From NCBI RefSeq assembly GCF_013409255.1, contig NZ_JACCAS010000001.1:4526001-4590000 (forward strand): a DNA stretch of 64,000 nucleotides, written 5' to 3'. The notes under the pieces were generated by a model. The model saw nothing but the letters and a program-made list of their open reading frames with translations, did no database searches and had not been told where the DNA came from. Position 1 is the stretch's first letter, and every line of letters begins with the position of its first letter. The DNA comes from Paraburkholderia bryophila (lineage in GTDB: Bacteria; Pseudomonadota; Gammaproteobacteria; Burkholderiales; Burkholderiaceae). The translations under genes and the position numbers were made by a program. Positions 36,325 through 48,304 of this stretch are shown one piece after another.

Positions 36325-37122
36325 TTGAAAAACATCATTCACTTCTCGCACGCGAACGGTTTTCCGGCGTCGACCTACCGGACGATCTTCGCCGAACTCG
36401 CCGACGACTACGAGCTGCGCTCCATCGAGCGCATCGGTCACGATGCGCGTTACCCGGTGACCCAGGACTGGCCGCATCTGGTCGAGCAACTGCTCGACGA
36501 CATCGGTCGCGCGTACGAGCAGCCGGTCTGGCTGGTGGGCCATTCGCTCGGCGGTTATCTGTCGCTGATGGCCGCGCTGAAAAAGCCGCAGTGGGTGAGG
36601 GGCGTGGTGATGCTCGATTCGCCGGTGATCGCAGGCTGGCGCAGCAGCATGTTGCGCGTGTCGCAATGGACCGGCCTCGACGAGCGCCTGTCGCCCGCGG
36701 CCGCCACCCGCACGCGGCGCACCCAGTGGGCGAGCCGCGACGAGGCGTGGCGGCATTTTCATTCGAAGCCGGCGTTCGCGCGCTGGGACGAACGCATGCT
36801 GTCCGATTACATCGACTTCGGCATTCCGCAAACTTCGGTCGACGGCGCCCGCTCGCTGGCGTTCGATCGCCGTACCGAATATCAGATCTACAAGACCTTG
36901 CCGCATACGCTCGGCTCGCGGCTCGCCCGTGGCGCGCCGGTGCCGGTGGGGTTCATCGCCGGCACGCGGTCGAAGGAAATCCGCCAGGCCGGCCTCGATG
37001 CGACTCGCCGCGCGACCGGCGGGCATGTGGAGTGGATCGAGGGCAGCCATCTGTATCCGATGGAAAAACCCCTCGAAACCGCCCGTGCCGTGCAGCGGAT
37101 GTTGCGCGAGCTGGAGCGGTGA
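36325..37122 (+). CDS. Alpha/beta hydrolase
   Basis: 265 residues from TTG 36325 (ACGGAGAG eight bases upstream); a GTG at 36316 would be too close to that ribosome-binding site. The oxyanion-region motif SHANGFPASTYR near the N-terminus and the nucleophile elbow GHSLGGY identify the alpha/beta-hydrolase fold; the likely acid and His (EGSHLYP) lie near the C-terminus. Substrate unknown. It follows comEC by 78 bp and precedes pyrG, which has its own promoter. Confidence 0.85.
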   Translation: MKNIIHFSHANGFPASTYRTIFAELADDYELRSIERIGHDARYPVTQDWPHLVEQLLDDIGRAYEQPVWLVGHSLGGYLSLMAALKKPQWVRGVVMLDSPVIAGWRSSMLRVSQWTGLDERLSPAAATRTRRTQWASRDEAWRHFHSKPAFARWDERMLSDYIDFGIPQTSVDGARSLAFDRRTEYQIYKTLPHTLGSRLARGAPVPVGFIAGTRSKEIRQAGLDATRRATGGHVEWIEGSHLYPMEKPLETARAVQRMLRELER

Positions 37123-37205
37123 GCTTGACTCGAGGCCGTGGGCTCGATAACGCCGTGACGGAAAAACGGTGCATGATCGGCGCGGCGCAAGTGCCGCCGC
37201 CATGA

Positions 37206-41293
<4,088 letters not shown>

Positions 41294-41371
41294 GGTGTGT
41301 TCTGGCCAAACTTATGGTCACGCCACCCGTGCTAACCGATGAGCCGGTTATCCTTCGTTTCTGATTCACCT

Positions 41372-41400
41372 CGCCGCCCTGCGTATAGCGCAGGGCGGCG
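41372..41400 (+). terminator. Strong G/C hairpin between eno and ftsB
   Basis: A perfect 12-bp stem CGCCGCCCTGCG (41372-41383) with 41389-41400 and a 5-nt loop. It is followed by CGTATTTATTG, so the T-tract is poor; partial termination or mRNA stabilisation of eno is likelier than complete termination. Confidence 0.5.
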
Positions 41401-41421
41401 CGTATTTATTGTGCTTACTTC

Positions 41422-41856
41422 ATGCGGCTTGTCACTGCTGTCCTGATCGTTCTGCTGGCGCTGATCCAGTACCCGCTCTGGTGGGGACACGGCGGCTGGT
41501 TGCGTGTGCACGAGTTGCAGCAGCAACTGGCGCAGCAACTGCAGAAGAACGCCGATTCGAAAGTGCGCAACGAGCGCATTCAGGGCGAAGTACAGGATTT
41601 GCAGAGCGGCACGGCCGCGGTGGAAGAGCGGGCGCGCTACGAAATGGGCATGGTGAAAGACGGCGAAGTGTTCGTGCAGTTCGTGTCGCCGAATGCGCCG
41701 CTGCCGACCGCGAACACGCCGTCGGTGACGACGTCGACGCGCGGTGAGGTTTCGGCGGCGCCGCTGCATATGGTGCCGAATCCGGAGTCGCGCGCGAAGC
41801 CGGATCGCAAGCACGGTGCGAAGAGCGCGGCGAAAGAGAAGAAGCCCGCGCATTGA
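41422..41856 (+). CDS. ftsB: Cell division protein FtsB
   Basis: 144 residues. One N-terminal membrane segment (about 1-20), then a periplasmic coiled coil rich in Gln/Glu ([14 protein letters not shown]) and the conserved [18 protein letters not shown] region, which identify FtsB, partner of FtsL and FtsQ in the divisome. The C-terminal Ser/Thr/Lys-rich tail is longer than in E. coli FtsB (103 aa). It is located just after eno, as in many Gram-negatives. Its terminator downstream has been disrupted by an insertion sequence. Confidence 0.92.
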   Translation: MRLVTAVLIVLLALIQYPLWWGHGGWLRVHELQQQLAQQLQKNADSKVRNERIQGEVQDLQSGTAAVEERARYEMGMVKDGEVFVQFVSPNAPLPTANTPSVTTSTRGEVSAAPLHMVPNPESRAKPDRKHGAKSAAKEKKPAH

Positions 41857-41915
41857 GTCGGGTCGTGCAACGCGCGATCAATGCCTGCTGAGTGCGATTC
41901 TCTGAGCATGAAAAA

Positions 41916-41936
41916 AAGCCGCTTTAAAAGCGGCTT
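41916..41936. repeat. Left 21-bp direct repeat flanking the IS (palindromic)
   Basis: A 21-bp near-perfect palindrome with arms AAGCCGCTTT and AAAGCGGCTT around a central A, identical to 43552-43572. An A-run precedes it (41911-41917) but the T-tract expected after it is missing because the IS starts immediately. It still works as a terminator for minus-strand transcripts coming out of the IS. Confidence 0.9.
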
Positions 41937-41949
41937 CAGACTGCTGACC

Positions 41950-41986
41950 AACCCCACGTTTTTCGGAGCGTGGGGTTTTGTTTTTC
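41950..41986 (+). terminator. Plus-strand terminator inside the left end of the IS
   Basis: A stem AACCCCACG (41950-41958) with CGTGGGGTT (41969-41977) followed by TTGTTTTT. Read in the plus direction it would stop transcripts from eno/ftsB before they run antisense through the transposase; it overlaps the transposase stop region. Confidence 0.7.
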
Positions 41987-43487
41987 AGGCAAAGCAAATC
42001 TGGCAGTGAAGCACGACGTGGCGGTTGAAACGGGCCAGAAGTGCAGCGATGAGCCACTGCAGGCGATTGCCGGGCCGCTGGCGCACGCATAAACACGCCC
42101 GCAGGCGTGCCACCAGCAGCGCGATCTTCTTGATGTTCTGCGCCGCAGCGCCGAGCAGGCACTGCTCGGCCACCTTGCGCAGCCCGCGCATCCTCGCGTA
42201 GCGATGCCCATGCAGCTGCTTGGCATCCGCGAAGCTGCGCTCCACCGTTTCCTTGCGCCGTTTGTAGATCGCCTTGCCCCAGTCGGTCAGGCGACGCGCA
42301 TCGACGCGCTCCTTCGCGCGCTCCCATACGTGCCGGATGACCACCTTCACATGGTTTGCGCTCGTCGTGCATTGGCCGCGCGCCTCACAGGTGCCGCAGC
42401 GCGACGGATCGGACCTGAACTCCTGATAGCCCGCGCGGTTTGTCGTGCTGTAGCGCAGTACCTGCCCGCGTGGGCACGTGTATTCCTCGCGATACCGGCT
42501 GTATCTGAACTCGCGTTTGTAGAAGAACCCGGGCTTGTGATTCGGCGTGCGGTAGCCCATCACGCCCTCAATGCCGCGATCCTCCAGCCCCTGGCAGATT
42601 GCCGGCGTGAAGTAGCCCGCATCCAGCCCCACCGCCTGCACCTGGAAGCCAAAGCGTTCGCGCTGCCGGTCCAGCCGCGCCAGATACGGCTGGCTGTCGT
42701 GCACCGAGGCGGGTGTCACATGCGTGTCGGTGACGATTGAATAGCGCGCATCGACCGTGCGGTGATCCAGGTAGAAGAAGCCCGTGGGCTTGTCGTCGCG
42801 CACCATGTAGCCGCTGTCCGGGTCGGTGCGGCTGACCTTCGTTTCCTTGCGCTCCGGTGTGGCAGCCGACCTCGAGCCCTCATCGTCGTCGGGGCCTTTG
42901 CGTTCGTCGCGCCGCAGCGGCTTCTTATCGTGCGCTGCCCGGTCCGCATCGACCGCAGCGTCCAGCGCCGCCAGATAAGCCGAAGGCGCCTGTTCGAGCT
43001 GCACCAGATCAAACTTGCGCTTGTTGGCGTTCGCCTTCAGGTGGGTGCTGTCGGTGTAGAGCACCCGTCCCTCGACCATGCCGCGCCCGATCGCCTGCTG
43101 CACGATTGCGTCGAAGATCTCCTGGTAGACCGTCGTGTCGGTGAAGCGCCGTCGCCGGTTCTGCGAGAACGTCGAGGCGTCAGGCACCCGGTCCGTGAGC
43201 CGAAAGCGTGCAAACCACCGGTAGGCCACGTTGACCTGCACCTCGCGCATGAGCTGGCGCTCACTGCGTACCCCGAACAGGTAGCCGATGAACAGCAATT
43301 TGAACATCACCACCGGATCGAGCGCTGGGCGCCCGTTGTCCGCGCAATACAGGTGCGCCACCTTCTCACGGATGAATTCGAAATCCACCGCCGCGTCGAT
43401 CTGGCGCAGCAGGTGGTCCTTCGGCACGAGTTCCTCGAGCGTCACCATCTCGAGTTCGTGCTGCATGGGCGTCGGTGTCTTCAGCAT
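41985..43487 (-). CDS. IS1182-family transposase
   Basis: 500 residues from ATG 43487; a TTG at 43517 would add ten residues. The N-terminal DUF772-type region (DHLLRQIDAAVDF; FKLLFIGYLFGVRSERQL) and the DDE catalytic domain are intact: candidate acidic residues are in LYTDSTHLKANA, VGLDAGYF and the late ERSFADAKQLHGHRYAR. A four-cysteine zinc-like cluster (CPRGQ, then CGTCEARGQC) lies between them. No frameshift or internal stop, so the enzyme should be functional. Upstream minus-strand transcription from the neighbouring lipoprotein gene may read into it. Confidence 0.93.
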   Translation of the reverse strand: MLKTPTPMQHELEMVTLEELVPKDHLLRQIDAAVDFEFIREKVAHLYCADNGRPALDPVVMFKLLFIGYLFGVRSERQLMREVQVNVAYRWFARFRLTDRVPDASTFSQNRRRRFTDTTVYQEIFDAIVQQAIGRGMVEGRVLYTDSTHLKANANKRKFDLVQLEQAPSAYLAALDAAVDADRAAHDKKPLRRDERKGPDDDEGSRSAATPERKETKVSRTDPDSGYMVRDDKPTGFFYLDHRTVDARYSIVTDTHVTPASVHDSQPYLARLDRQRERFGFQVQAVGLDAGYFTPAICQGLEDRGIEGVMGYRTPNHKPGFFYKREFRYSRYREEYTCPRGQVLRYSTTNRAGYQEFRSDPSRCGTCEARGQCTTSANHVKVVIRHVWERAKERVDARRLTDWGKAIYKRRKETVERSFADAKQLHGHRYARMRGLRKVAEQCLLGAAAQNIKKIALLVARLRACLCVRQRPGNRLQWLIAALLARFNRHVVLHCQICFA

Positions 43488-43551
43488 GCCCCAATTAAAC
43501 GACAAAGCCCGACGCAAGGCCAGGCTTTGGGGGTACTTTGTCAGCAGTCTG

Positions 43552-43580
43552 AAGCCGCTTTAAAAGCGGCTTTTTCTTTG
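43552..43580. repeat. Right 21-bp direct repeat / remaining half of the old terminator
   Basis: 43552-43572 is identical to 41916-41936, and TTTTTCTTT follows. It is a good terminator for plus-strand transcripts. In the minus direction (lipoprotein gene) the hairpin is followed directly by IS sequence CAGACTG, so the U-tract is lost. Confidence 0.88.
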
Positions 43581-43614
43581 GGCGATGAGTCTGCACGCGG
43601 GCGCCGTCAGGCGT

Positions 43615-44001
43615 TCACCAACCCCAGTACGGCGAATACCCGACTCCGACACCGGTGCCCCAGCCACGTCCCCAACCGCCGCCGCCGTAATAGCTGCCAT
43701 ACACGGAAACCGGTTGCGGCGAGTAGTAACGCGACCACGCCTGCGCCGCGTTTTCAGCGGCGATGGCCTGGTTCTGCTCGGTCATGACCTGTTGGTCGAT
43801 CGCGTCGTAGCGCTGACGCTCTTCAGGCGTGAGCGGCTGGGCGGTGGCGGCCACGCCCGACTGGTCGGCCGGCAGGCGGCTATAAATCGGTGACGGCCCC
43901 GGCGGGTCCATCACGCAGCCGGTCAATGCGGCGCTACCGGCCACGACGGCCGACAACGCGATCAGGCGTGCGTAGCGGTTCAACGAAACGGTTTTATTCA
44001 T
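43615..44001 (-). CDS. Small lipoprotein with Gly/Tyr/Trp-rich C-terminus
   Basis: 128 residues. The signal peptide ends in the lipobox ALTGC (Cys29). The mature part begins with a Pro-rich segment, then a short helical region (LTPEERQRYDAIDQQVM), and ends in a Gly/Trp/Tyr-rich tail (GGGGWGRGWGTG). A GGAG ribosome-binding site precedes ATG 44001. Function unknown. Its natural terminator at 43552-43572 has lost the U-tract to the IS insertion. Confidence 0.8.
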   Translation of the reverse strand: MNKTVSLNRYARLIALSAVVAGSAALTGCVMDPPGPSPIYSRLPADQSGVAATAQPLTPEERQRYDAIDQQVMTEQNQAIAAENAAQAWSRYYSPQPVSVYGSYYGGGGWGRGWGTGVGVGYSPYWGW

Positions 44002-44071
44002 GTTCGATCTCCATCGGCCGGATGCGTGGGCGAATGATTCGCAGCGTGGCCAGCCAATGATTCAACACAAT

Positions 44072-44128
44072 GATCAAAAATAGCGCGCCGCTGGAACCCC
44101 ATGAAGGCAACGGGCGGCGCGCTATTTT
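44072..44128 (-). terminator. Terminator downstream of hslO
   Basis: A perfect 14-bp stem (44128-44115 with 44090-44077) with a long 24-nt loop; on the minus strand TTTTT follows. It lies about 80 bp after the hslO stop, in the 205-bp gap before the lipoprotein gene. Confidence 0.6.
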
Positions 44129-44206
44129 CCTGCCGTAAAGCACGAGCGATGAACCGGCTGCCGACCCTCGCTCGAAAAGGCATGCAGCCCGTGTCAGTCA
44201 GCCGTT

Positions 44207-45157
44207 TCAGTGCCGCTGCTCGGCCGCCGGCGACACCCCTTGTGAGAGCGCATTGGCGACAAAAAGTTGCGCTACGTCGACCGGATCGAATTCATATCGC
44301 TGGTTGCAGAACTCGCAATGAATCTCCACGTGACCGCGCTCTTCGATCACGCCGTCCACTTCTTCGCGGCCCAGCATTTTCAGCATCGCGCCGACTTTTT
44401 CGCGCGAGCAGGTGCATTCGAAACGCGCCTGAGCCGGCTCGAAGTGCTGGACGTTTTCTTGCCAGAACAGACGGCGGAACACGGTTTCAGGTTCTTCCTT
44501 CAGCAACTCGTCTTGCGACAGCGTGCCGCCGAGCGTGCAGACGCGTTCCCACGTATCGGCGTCCAGTTCGCCCGGATGCGGGACGATGCCGCCGTCGCCG
44601 GGCAGCTTTTGCAGCAGCATGCCGACCGCGCGCTCGGTGTCCGCCGCGAGCCACAGACGCGTGTCGAGCTGCTCCGAGTGATGCATGTAGTGCTCGAGCA
44701 CTTCCGCCATCGACTTCAGCGGGCCGTCCACGCCCGACAGCGGCACGATACTTTGATACGGCTGCTGGCCCGGCTGCTTCTCCGCCGGGTCGAGCGTGAT
44801 CACGCAGCGGCCGTGGCCGCTCGCGTTGAGCAGGTCGATCATGCTGGTGGTGTCGTCGATCGTTTCGGCCGATTCGCCCGACAGCTTGGCGGTGGCGCGC
44901 ATCGACAGATCGGAGCCGCACTGGACCACCAGCATCTTGACCGGGCCGTCGCCGAAAATCTGCATGATGAGGGTGCCGTTGAACTTGAGGTTCGCCGACA
45001 GCAGCGCGCACGCGGCCATCATTTCGCCCAGAATCGTCCGCACGGGCGCCGGATAATCACGGCGCGTCAGCACTTCCTGCCAGGTATTGCGCAGCGAAAC
45101 GATCTCGCCGCGCACCGGCGCCGCGCTGAACATGAATTTTTGCAACTGGTCGCTCAC
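44207..45157 (-). CDS. hslO: Redox-regulated molecular chaperone Hsp33
   Basis: 316 residues from GTG 45157 (GAGGAAAAG upstream). The N-terminal chaperone domain (DQLQKFMFSAAPVRGEIV) precedes the C-terminal redox switch with CTC and CEFC separated by 30 residues (CXC-X30-CXXC), which binds zinc when reduced. Oxidation and unfolding activate the holdase. E. coli spacing is 27-28, so the linker here is slightly longer. It follows the gamma-carbonic anhydrase gene by 64 bp on the same strand, probably one operon. Confidence 0.95.
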   Translation of the reverse strand: MSDQLQKFMFSAAPVRGEIVSLRNTWQEVLTRRDYPAPVRTILGEMMAACALLSANLKFNGTLIMQIFGDGPVKMLVVQCGSDLSMRATAKLSGESAETIDDTTSMIDLLNASGHGRCVITLDPAEKQPGQQPYQSIVPLSGVDGPLKSMAEVLEHYMHHSEQLDTRLWLAADTERAVGMLLQKLPGDGGIVPHPGELDADTWERVCTLGGTLSQDELLKEEPETVFRRLFWQENVQHFEPAQARFECTCSREKVGAMLKMLGREEVDGVIEERGHVEIHCEFCNQRYEFDPVDVAQLFVANALSQGVSPAAEQRH

Positions 45158-45221
45158 AACTTTTCCTCGGTCGAATGACGCGGCCTGATGCCGCGCCTCG
45201 CGCGCCGCGCGCTCCGGCTGA

Positions 45222-45746
45222 TTAGCCGATGCGCACGAGCTGCGCCTTGAAATACTCGCGGCGTTCGGCATAGCTTGCCGTGCCGCGCTGCATATTGGCG
45301 ATATCCGTTTCGTTCAGTTCGCGCACCACTTTGGCGGGCGCGCCGAGAATCAGCGAATTGTCGGGAAACACTTTGCCCTCGGTAACGATGGCGCCCGCTC
45401 CGACCAGACAGTTGCGGCCGATTACCGCACCATTCAAGACCACCGCCTGAATTCCGATCAGCGAGCCTTCCTTGATCGTGCAGCCGTGCAGCATGACCTG
45501 GTGGCCGATCGTGACGTTCTGCTCGATGGTGAGCGGAAAGCCGGGGTCGGTGTGCAGCACCGCGTTTTCCTGCACGTTGCTGCCGGTGCCGATCGTGATC
45601 GGCTCGTTGTCGCCCCGGAGTGTCGCGCCGAACCAGACGCTGGCGTTGGCCCCGAGCGTCACATTGCCGATGATGTTCGCCGAATCCGCGACGAACACGC
45701 TTTCGTGGATGGTCGGGGCGGCGTCGCCGAGCTTGTAAATGGTCAC
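45222..45746 (-). CDS. Gamma-carbonic anhydrase family protein
   Basis: 174 residues from GTG 45746, which has GGAGAC just upstream. A left-handed beta-helix of hexapeptide repeats is evident (GNVTLGANASVWFGATLRGD; IGRNCLVGAGAIV). Candidate zinc-ligand histidines are in VLHTD and IGHQVMLHGC. These YrdA/PaaY-like proteins are trimeric; some have carbonic anhydrase activity, others act on CoA thioesters or are inactive. Longer upstream in-frame codons lack ribosome-binding support. Confidence 0.92.
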   Translation of the reverse strand: MTIYKLGDAAPTIHESVFVADSANIIGNVTLGANASVWFGATLRGDNEPITIGTGSNVQENAVLHTDPGFPLTIEQNVTIGHQVMLHGCTIKEGSLIGIQAVVLNGAVIGRNCLVGAGAIVTEGKVFPDNSLILGAPAKVVRELNETDIANMQRGTASYAERREYFKAQLVRIG

Positions 45747-46037
45747 AGTGTCTCCTGTCGGGCCGACGTTGGCGCGTTCGCGCTGACTCCGGTCCCATGC
45801 ATCGTTGCTGTTGATCGGTCGCTGCGCGCGCTGGATGGGCCGCAAGCCTTCGGGCATGCCGGGTTTGCCCGGCTCGTGCCGCTTCGCCAGCGCGGTGGGC
45901 GCGCTGGATGGTCGAATCGAGTATTGTAAACGGTTGTGTGGTTGGGGTGCCTGAGTGCGTCGAAGCGCACTTGGCCCGTTGCTTTGCCGTTGTCGTCCGT
46001 CGTTCCGATCACCTGTCCGTCTGCCGATCCGCTTGCC

Positions 46038-47042
46038 ATGATGTTTGCCGCTTCGTCCGCTTCGTCCGTTCCTCTGGTTTCAACGGGTTTGGTGCCCGCT
46101 CAGTCGTCTGGTGCGCCGTCTGCGGTTCATGACGGTGCTTCGGCGGCCGGCGAGGCACAGTTCGACGCCTCAGCGCAGTGCGCGCGTACCGCGGCGCTTG
46201 CCGCGCTGCGTGAGGCTGATCCTGTGATCAAGGCGGCCGCCGCTAGCACGCTTTACACCGACGTGCTCGAAGGCCGCGCCACTTGCTCCGCGCACCTTGA
46301 ACTCGCCGAACCGGCGGGCCTGCCGGGCCGTCCGGCGCGGCCCGAGCTGGTCGATCCGCGTCAGTTGAAGCGGCGCAGCATGCAATCGCCGCAAGGTCGC
46401 GCGGTCCTGCTGCATGCGCTTGCGCACATCGAATTCAACGCGATCAATCTCGCGCTCGACGCCGTCTGGCGTTTTGCCGGCATGCCGGCCGCGTTCTACG
46501 TCGACTGGCTCAAAGTCGCCGCCGAAGAGGCGTATCACTTCTCGCTGCTGAGCGCGCGCCTCGCGGAATACGGCCACGCGTACGGCGATTTTCCCGCGCA
46601 CGACGGCCTGTGGGACATGTGCGAGCGCACGCGCGGCGACGTGCTGGCGCGCATGGCGCTGGTGCCGCGCACCCTCGAGGCGCGCGGCCTCGACGCGTCG
46701 CCGCCGATCCGCGCGCGACTGCAGCAGGCGGGCGATCAGGCATCCGCGGTGATTCTCGATGTGATCCTGCGCGACGAGATCGGCCATGTGTTGATCGGTA
46801 ACCGCTGGTTCCGTCATGTGTGCGAGGGCGGGGCGCTCGACCCGCATGAGACCTACGCGCGCCTTGCCGACCAGTATCACGCACCGAAATTACGCGGTCC
46901 GTTCAATTTCGAAGCGCGTCGCGAGGCCGGTTTCGATGAGGCGGAACTGGCCGCGCTGACGGCGCTGGCGGGGCTTGAGGCGAGCCCGGCGACGTCGACG
47001 GAAGCGGTGGCGCCGGCAGAACGGCCCGGGACGGAGCGGTGA
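46038..47042 (+). CDS. Ferritin-like DUF455 family protein
   Basis: 334 residues from ATG 46038 (ATG 46041 also possible). The core has the four-helix ferritin-like ligands: ALAHIEFNAINLALD, AAEEAYHFSLL and LRDEIGHVLIGNRWF provide the Glu and Glu-x-x-His residues of a di-iron site. DUF455 proteins are widespread; some act in tRNA modification or secondary metabolism, and this one cannot be assigned. The N-terminal 35 residues are low-complexity, and the C-terminal tail is Ala/Glu-rich and ends just before a minisatellite. No ribosome-binding site is obvious. The 291-bp gap before it (45747-46037) shows no other gene. Confidence 0.85.
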   Translation: MMFAASSASSVPLVSTGLVPAQSSGAPSAVHDGASAAGEAQFDASAQCARTAALAALREADPVIKAAAASTLYTDVLEGRATCSAHLELAEPAGLPGRPARPELVDPRQLKRRSMQSPQGRAVLLHALAHIEFNAINLALDAVWRFAGMPAAFYVDWLKVAAEEAYHFSLLSARLAEYGHAYGDFPAHDGLWDMCERTRGDVLARMALVPRTLEARGLDASPPIRARLQQAGDQASAVILDVILRDEIGHVLIGNRWFRHVCEGGALDPHETYARLADQYHAPKLRGPFNFEARREAGFDEAELAALTALAGLEASPATSTEAVAPAERPGTER

Positions 47043-47088
47043 CGGCATAGGCGGCGGTTCCGCAGGCTGTTTCACCGGGAACCGCGCC

Positions 47089-47160
47089 AAGACCCACGCC
47101 AAGACCCACGCCAAGACCCACGCCAAGACCCACGCCAACTCCCGCGCCAACTCCCGCGCC
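47089..47160. repeat. 12-bp minisatellite
   Basis: Four perfect tandem copies of AAGACCCACGCC (47089-47136) followed by two copies of the variant AACTCCCGCGCC (47137-47160) and a degenerate tail. It lies in the intergenic region after the DUF455 gene. The period is a multiple of three, so the repeat keeps a frame open, but I see no gene through it. Confidence 0.9.
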
Positions 47161-47270
47161 ACCACCCGCCACCACCGCCTACCCGAACGCCTCTTCGAAC
47201 CCATCCCCCGCGCATAATCCCGCTATCTCGTTATAATAGAACGACCATTCTTTTTTCGGGCGAGCCGCTC

Positions 47271-48155
47271 ATGAACACCTCCCAGTCTGAATTCGTCGCC
47301 GTGCGCGGCATCCGTCTGCATGTGCGGCGCTGGGGCAACCCGGACGCGCCGATCCTGTTCATGTTGCACGGCTGGATGGACGTGGCGGCGTCGTTCCAGT
47401 TCGTCGTCGACGCGCTGGGCGGCGATTGGCAGGTGATCGCGCCCGACATGCGCGGTTTCGGCCTGTCCGACTGGCCGGTCGCGGAGCACGGCGGCGGCAA
47501 CTACTGGGTGCAGGACTATCTCGCCGATCTCGACGCGCTGCTCGACCACTACGCGCCGACCGGCGAGGTGAATCTGGTCGGTCACAGCATGGGCGCGAAC
47601 ATCGTGAGCCTGTACGCGGGCGTTCGGCCGGAGCGGGTGCGGCGGGTGGTCGACCTGGAGGGCTTCGGACTCGCGCCGTCGCACGCGGCGCAAGCGCCGA
47701 AGCGGTTGCGCAACTGGCTCGACGAGTTGCGCGATCCGCCGCAACTGAAGCGCTACGCGTCGCTCGACGACGTCGCCGCGCGCCTGATCAAGACCAATCC
47801 GCGGCTCGCGCCGCAGCGCGCGCAGTTTCTCGCCCAGCACTGGTCGAAGCCGGATGGCGAAGGGCGCTTCATGTTGCTCGCCGATCCGGCGCACAAGCTG
47901 CGCGGCCCGACGCTGTACCGCCTGGACGAAGTGATGGCGGTCTGGCGCAAGGTGAGCGCGAAGGTGCTGCACGTCGAGGCCGCCGCTTCGCCGACCCTCG
48001 CGCAGATTGCCGGCGAGATTCCGCTCGACGAATTCAAGGCGCGTTTTCAGGCGTTCCCGAACTGGCGGGAAAAGATCATCGACGAAGCGGGGCACATGGT
48101 GCACCACGACCAGCCGGAGCAGGTCGCCGCGCTGATCGAGGGCTTTTGCGCGTAG
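47271..48155 (+). CDS. Alpha/beta hydrolase
   Basis: 294 residues. The motif LHGWMDVAASF near residue 30, nucleophile elbow GHSMGAN and the late catalytic histidine (DEAGHMVHHDQPEQVA) are intact. The sequence resembles esterase/epoxide-hydrolase-like proteins; substrate unknown. A TATAAT (47232-47237) about 35 bp upstream is a likely -10. It is unrelated in sequence to the hydrolase next to comEC. Confidence 0.87.
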   Translation: MNTSQSEFVAVRGIRLHVRRWGNPDAPILFMLHGWMDVAASFQFVVDALGGDWQVIAPDMRGFGLSDWPVAEHGGGNYWVQDYLADLDALLDHYAPTGEVNLVGHSMGANIVSLYAGVRPERVRRVVDLEGFGLAPSHAAQAPKRLRNWLDELRDPPQLKRYASLDDVAARLIKTNPRLAPQRAQFLAQHWSKPDGEGRFMLLADPAHKLRGPTLYRLDEVMAVWRKVSAKVLHVEAAASPTLAQIAGEIPLDEFKARFQAFPNWREKIIDEAGHMVHHDQPEQVAALIEGFCA

Positions 48156-48304
48156 GGACATATTGGCGTAAGGACGTAAGGCGCCGAGGTAGGCGTCCCG
48201 CTCACGAAAGGGCGTGCGGTGGCGAGGCATCGCGCCCGCGAGATAGCGCTGCGCCCACTTACTGCGTTGCAGTAAAATGGACGTAGATCCCTTTCAAAAC
48301 GACG

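Larger units (their letters stand above)
41937..43551 (-). mobile_element. IS1182-family insertion sequence, 1615 bp
   Basis: The element is bounded by perfect 12-bp terminal inverted repeats (CAGACTGCTGAC at 41937-41948 and its complement at 43540-43551) and flanked by 21-bp direct repeats. It holds one intact transposase gene. The direct repeat is itself a hairpin that formerly acted as a bidirectional transcription terminator between ftsB and the lipoprotein gene. Targeting of palindromes is established for several IS1182-type elements. The intact ends, repeats and reading frame suggest a recent, possibly still active insertion. Confidence 0.9.

Noticed and set aside
44101..44799. A 232-codon plus-strand open frame upstream of and across hslO
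   Set aside because: Mostly antisense to hslO; Arg/Ala-rich with no recognisable features.
47089..47160. Tandem repeats considered as a CRISPR array
   Set aside because: Units are 12 bp and contiguous with no spacers; no cas genes nearby.
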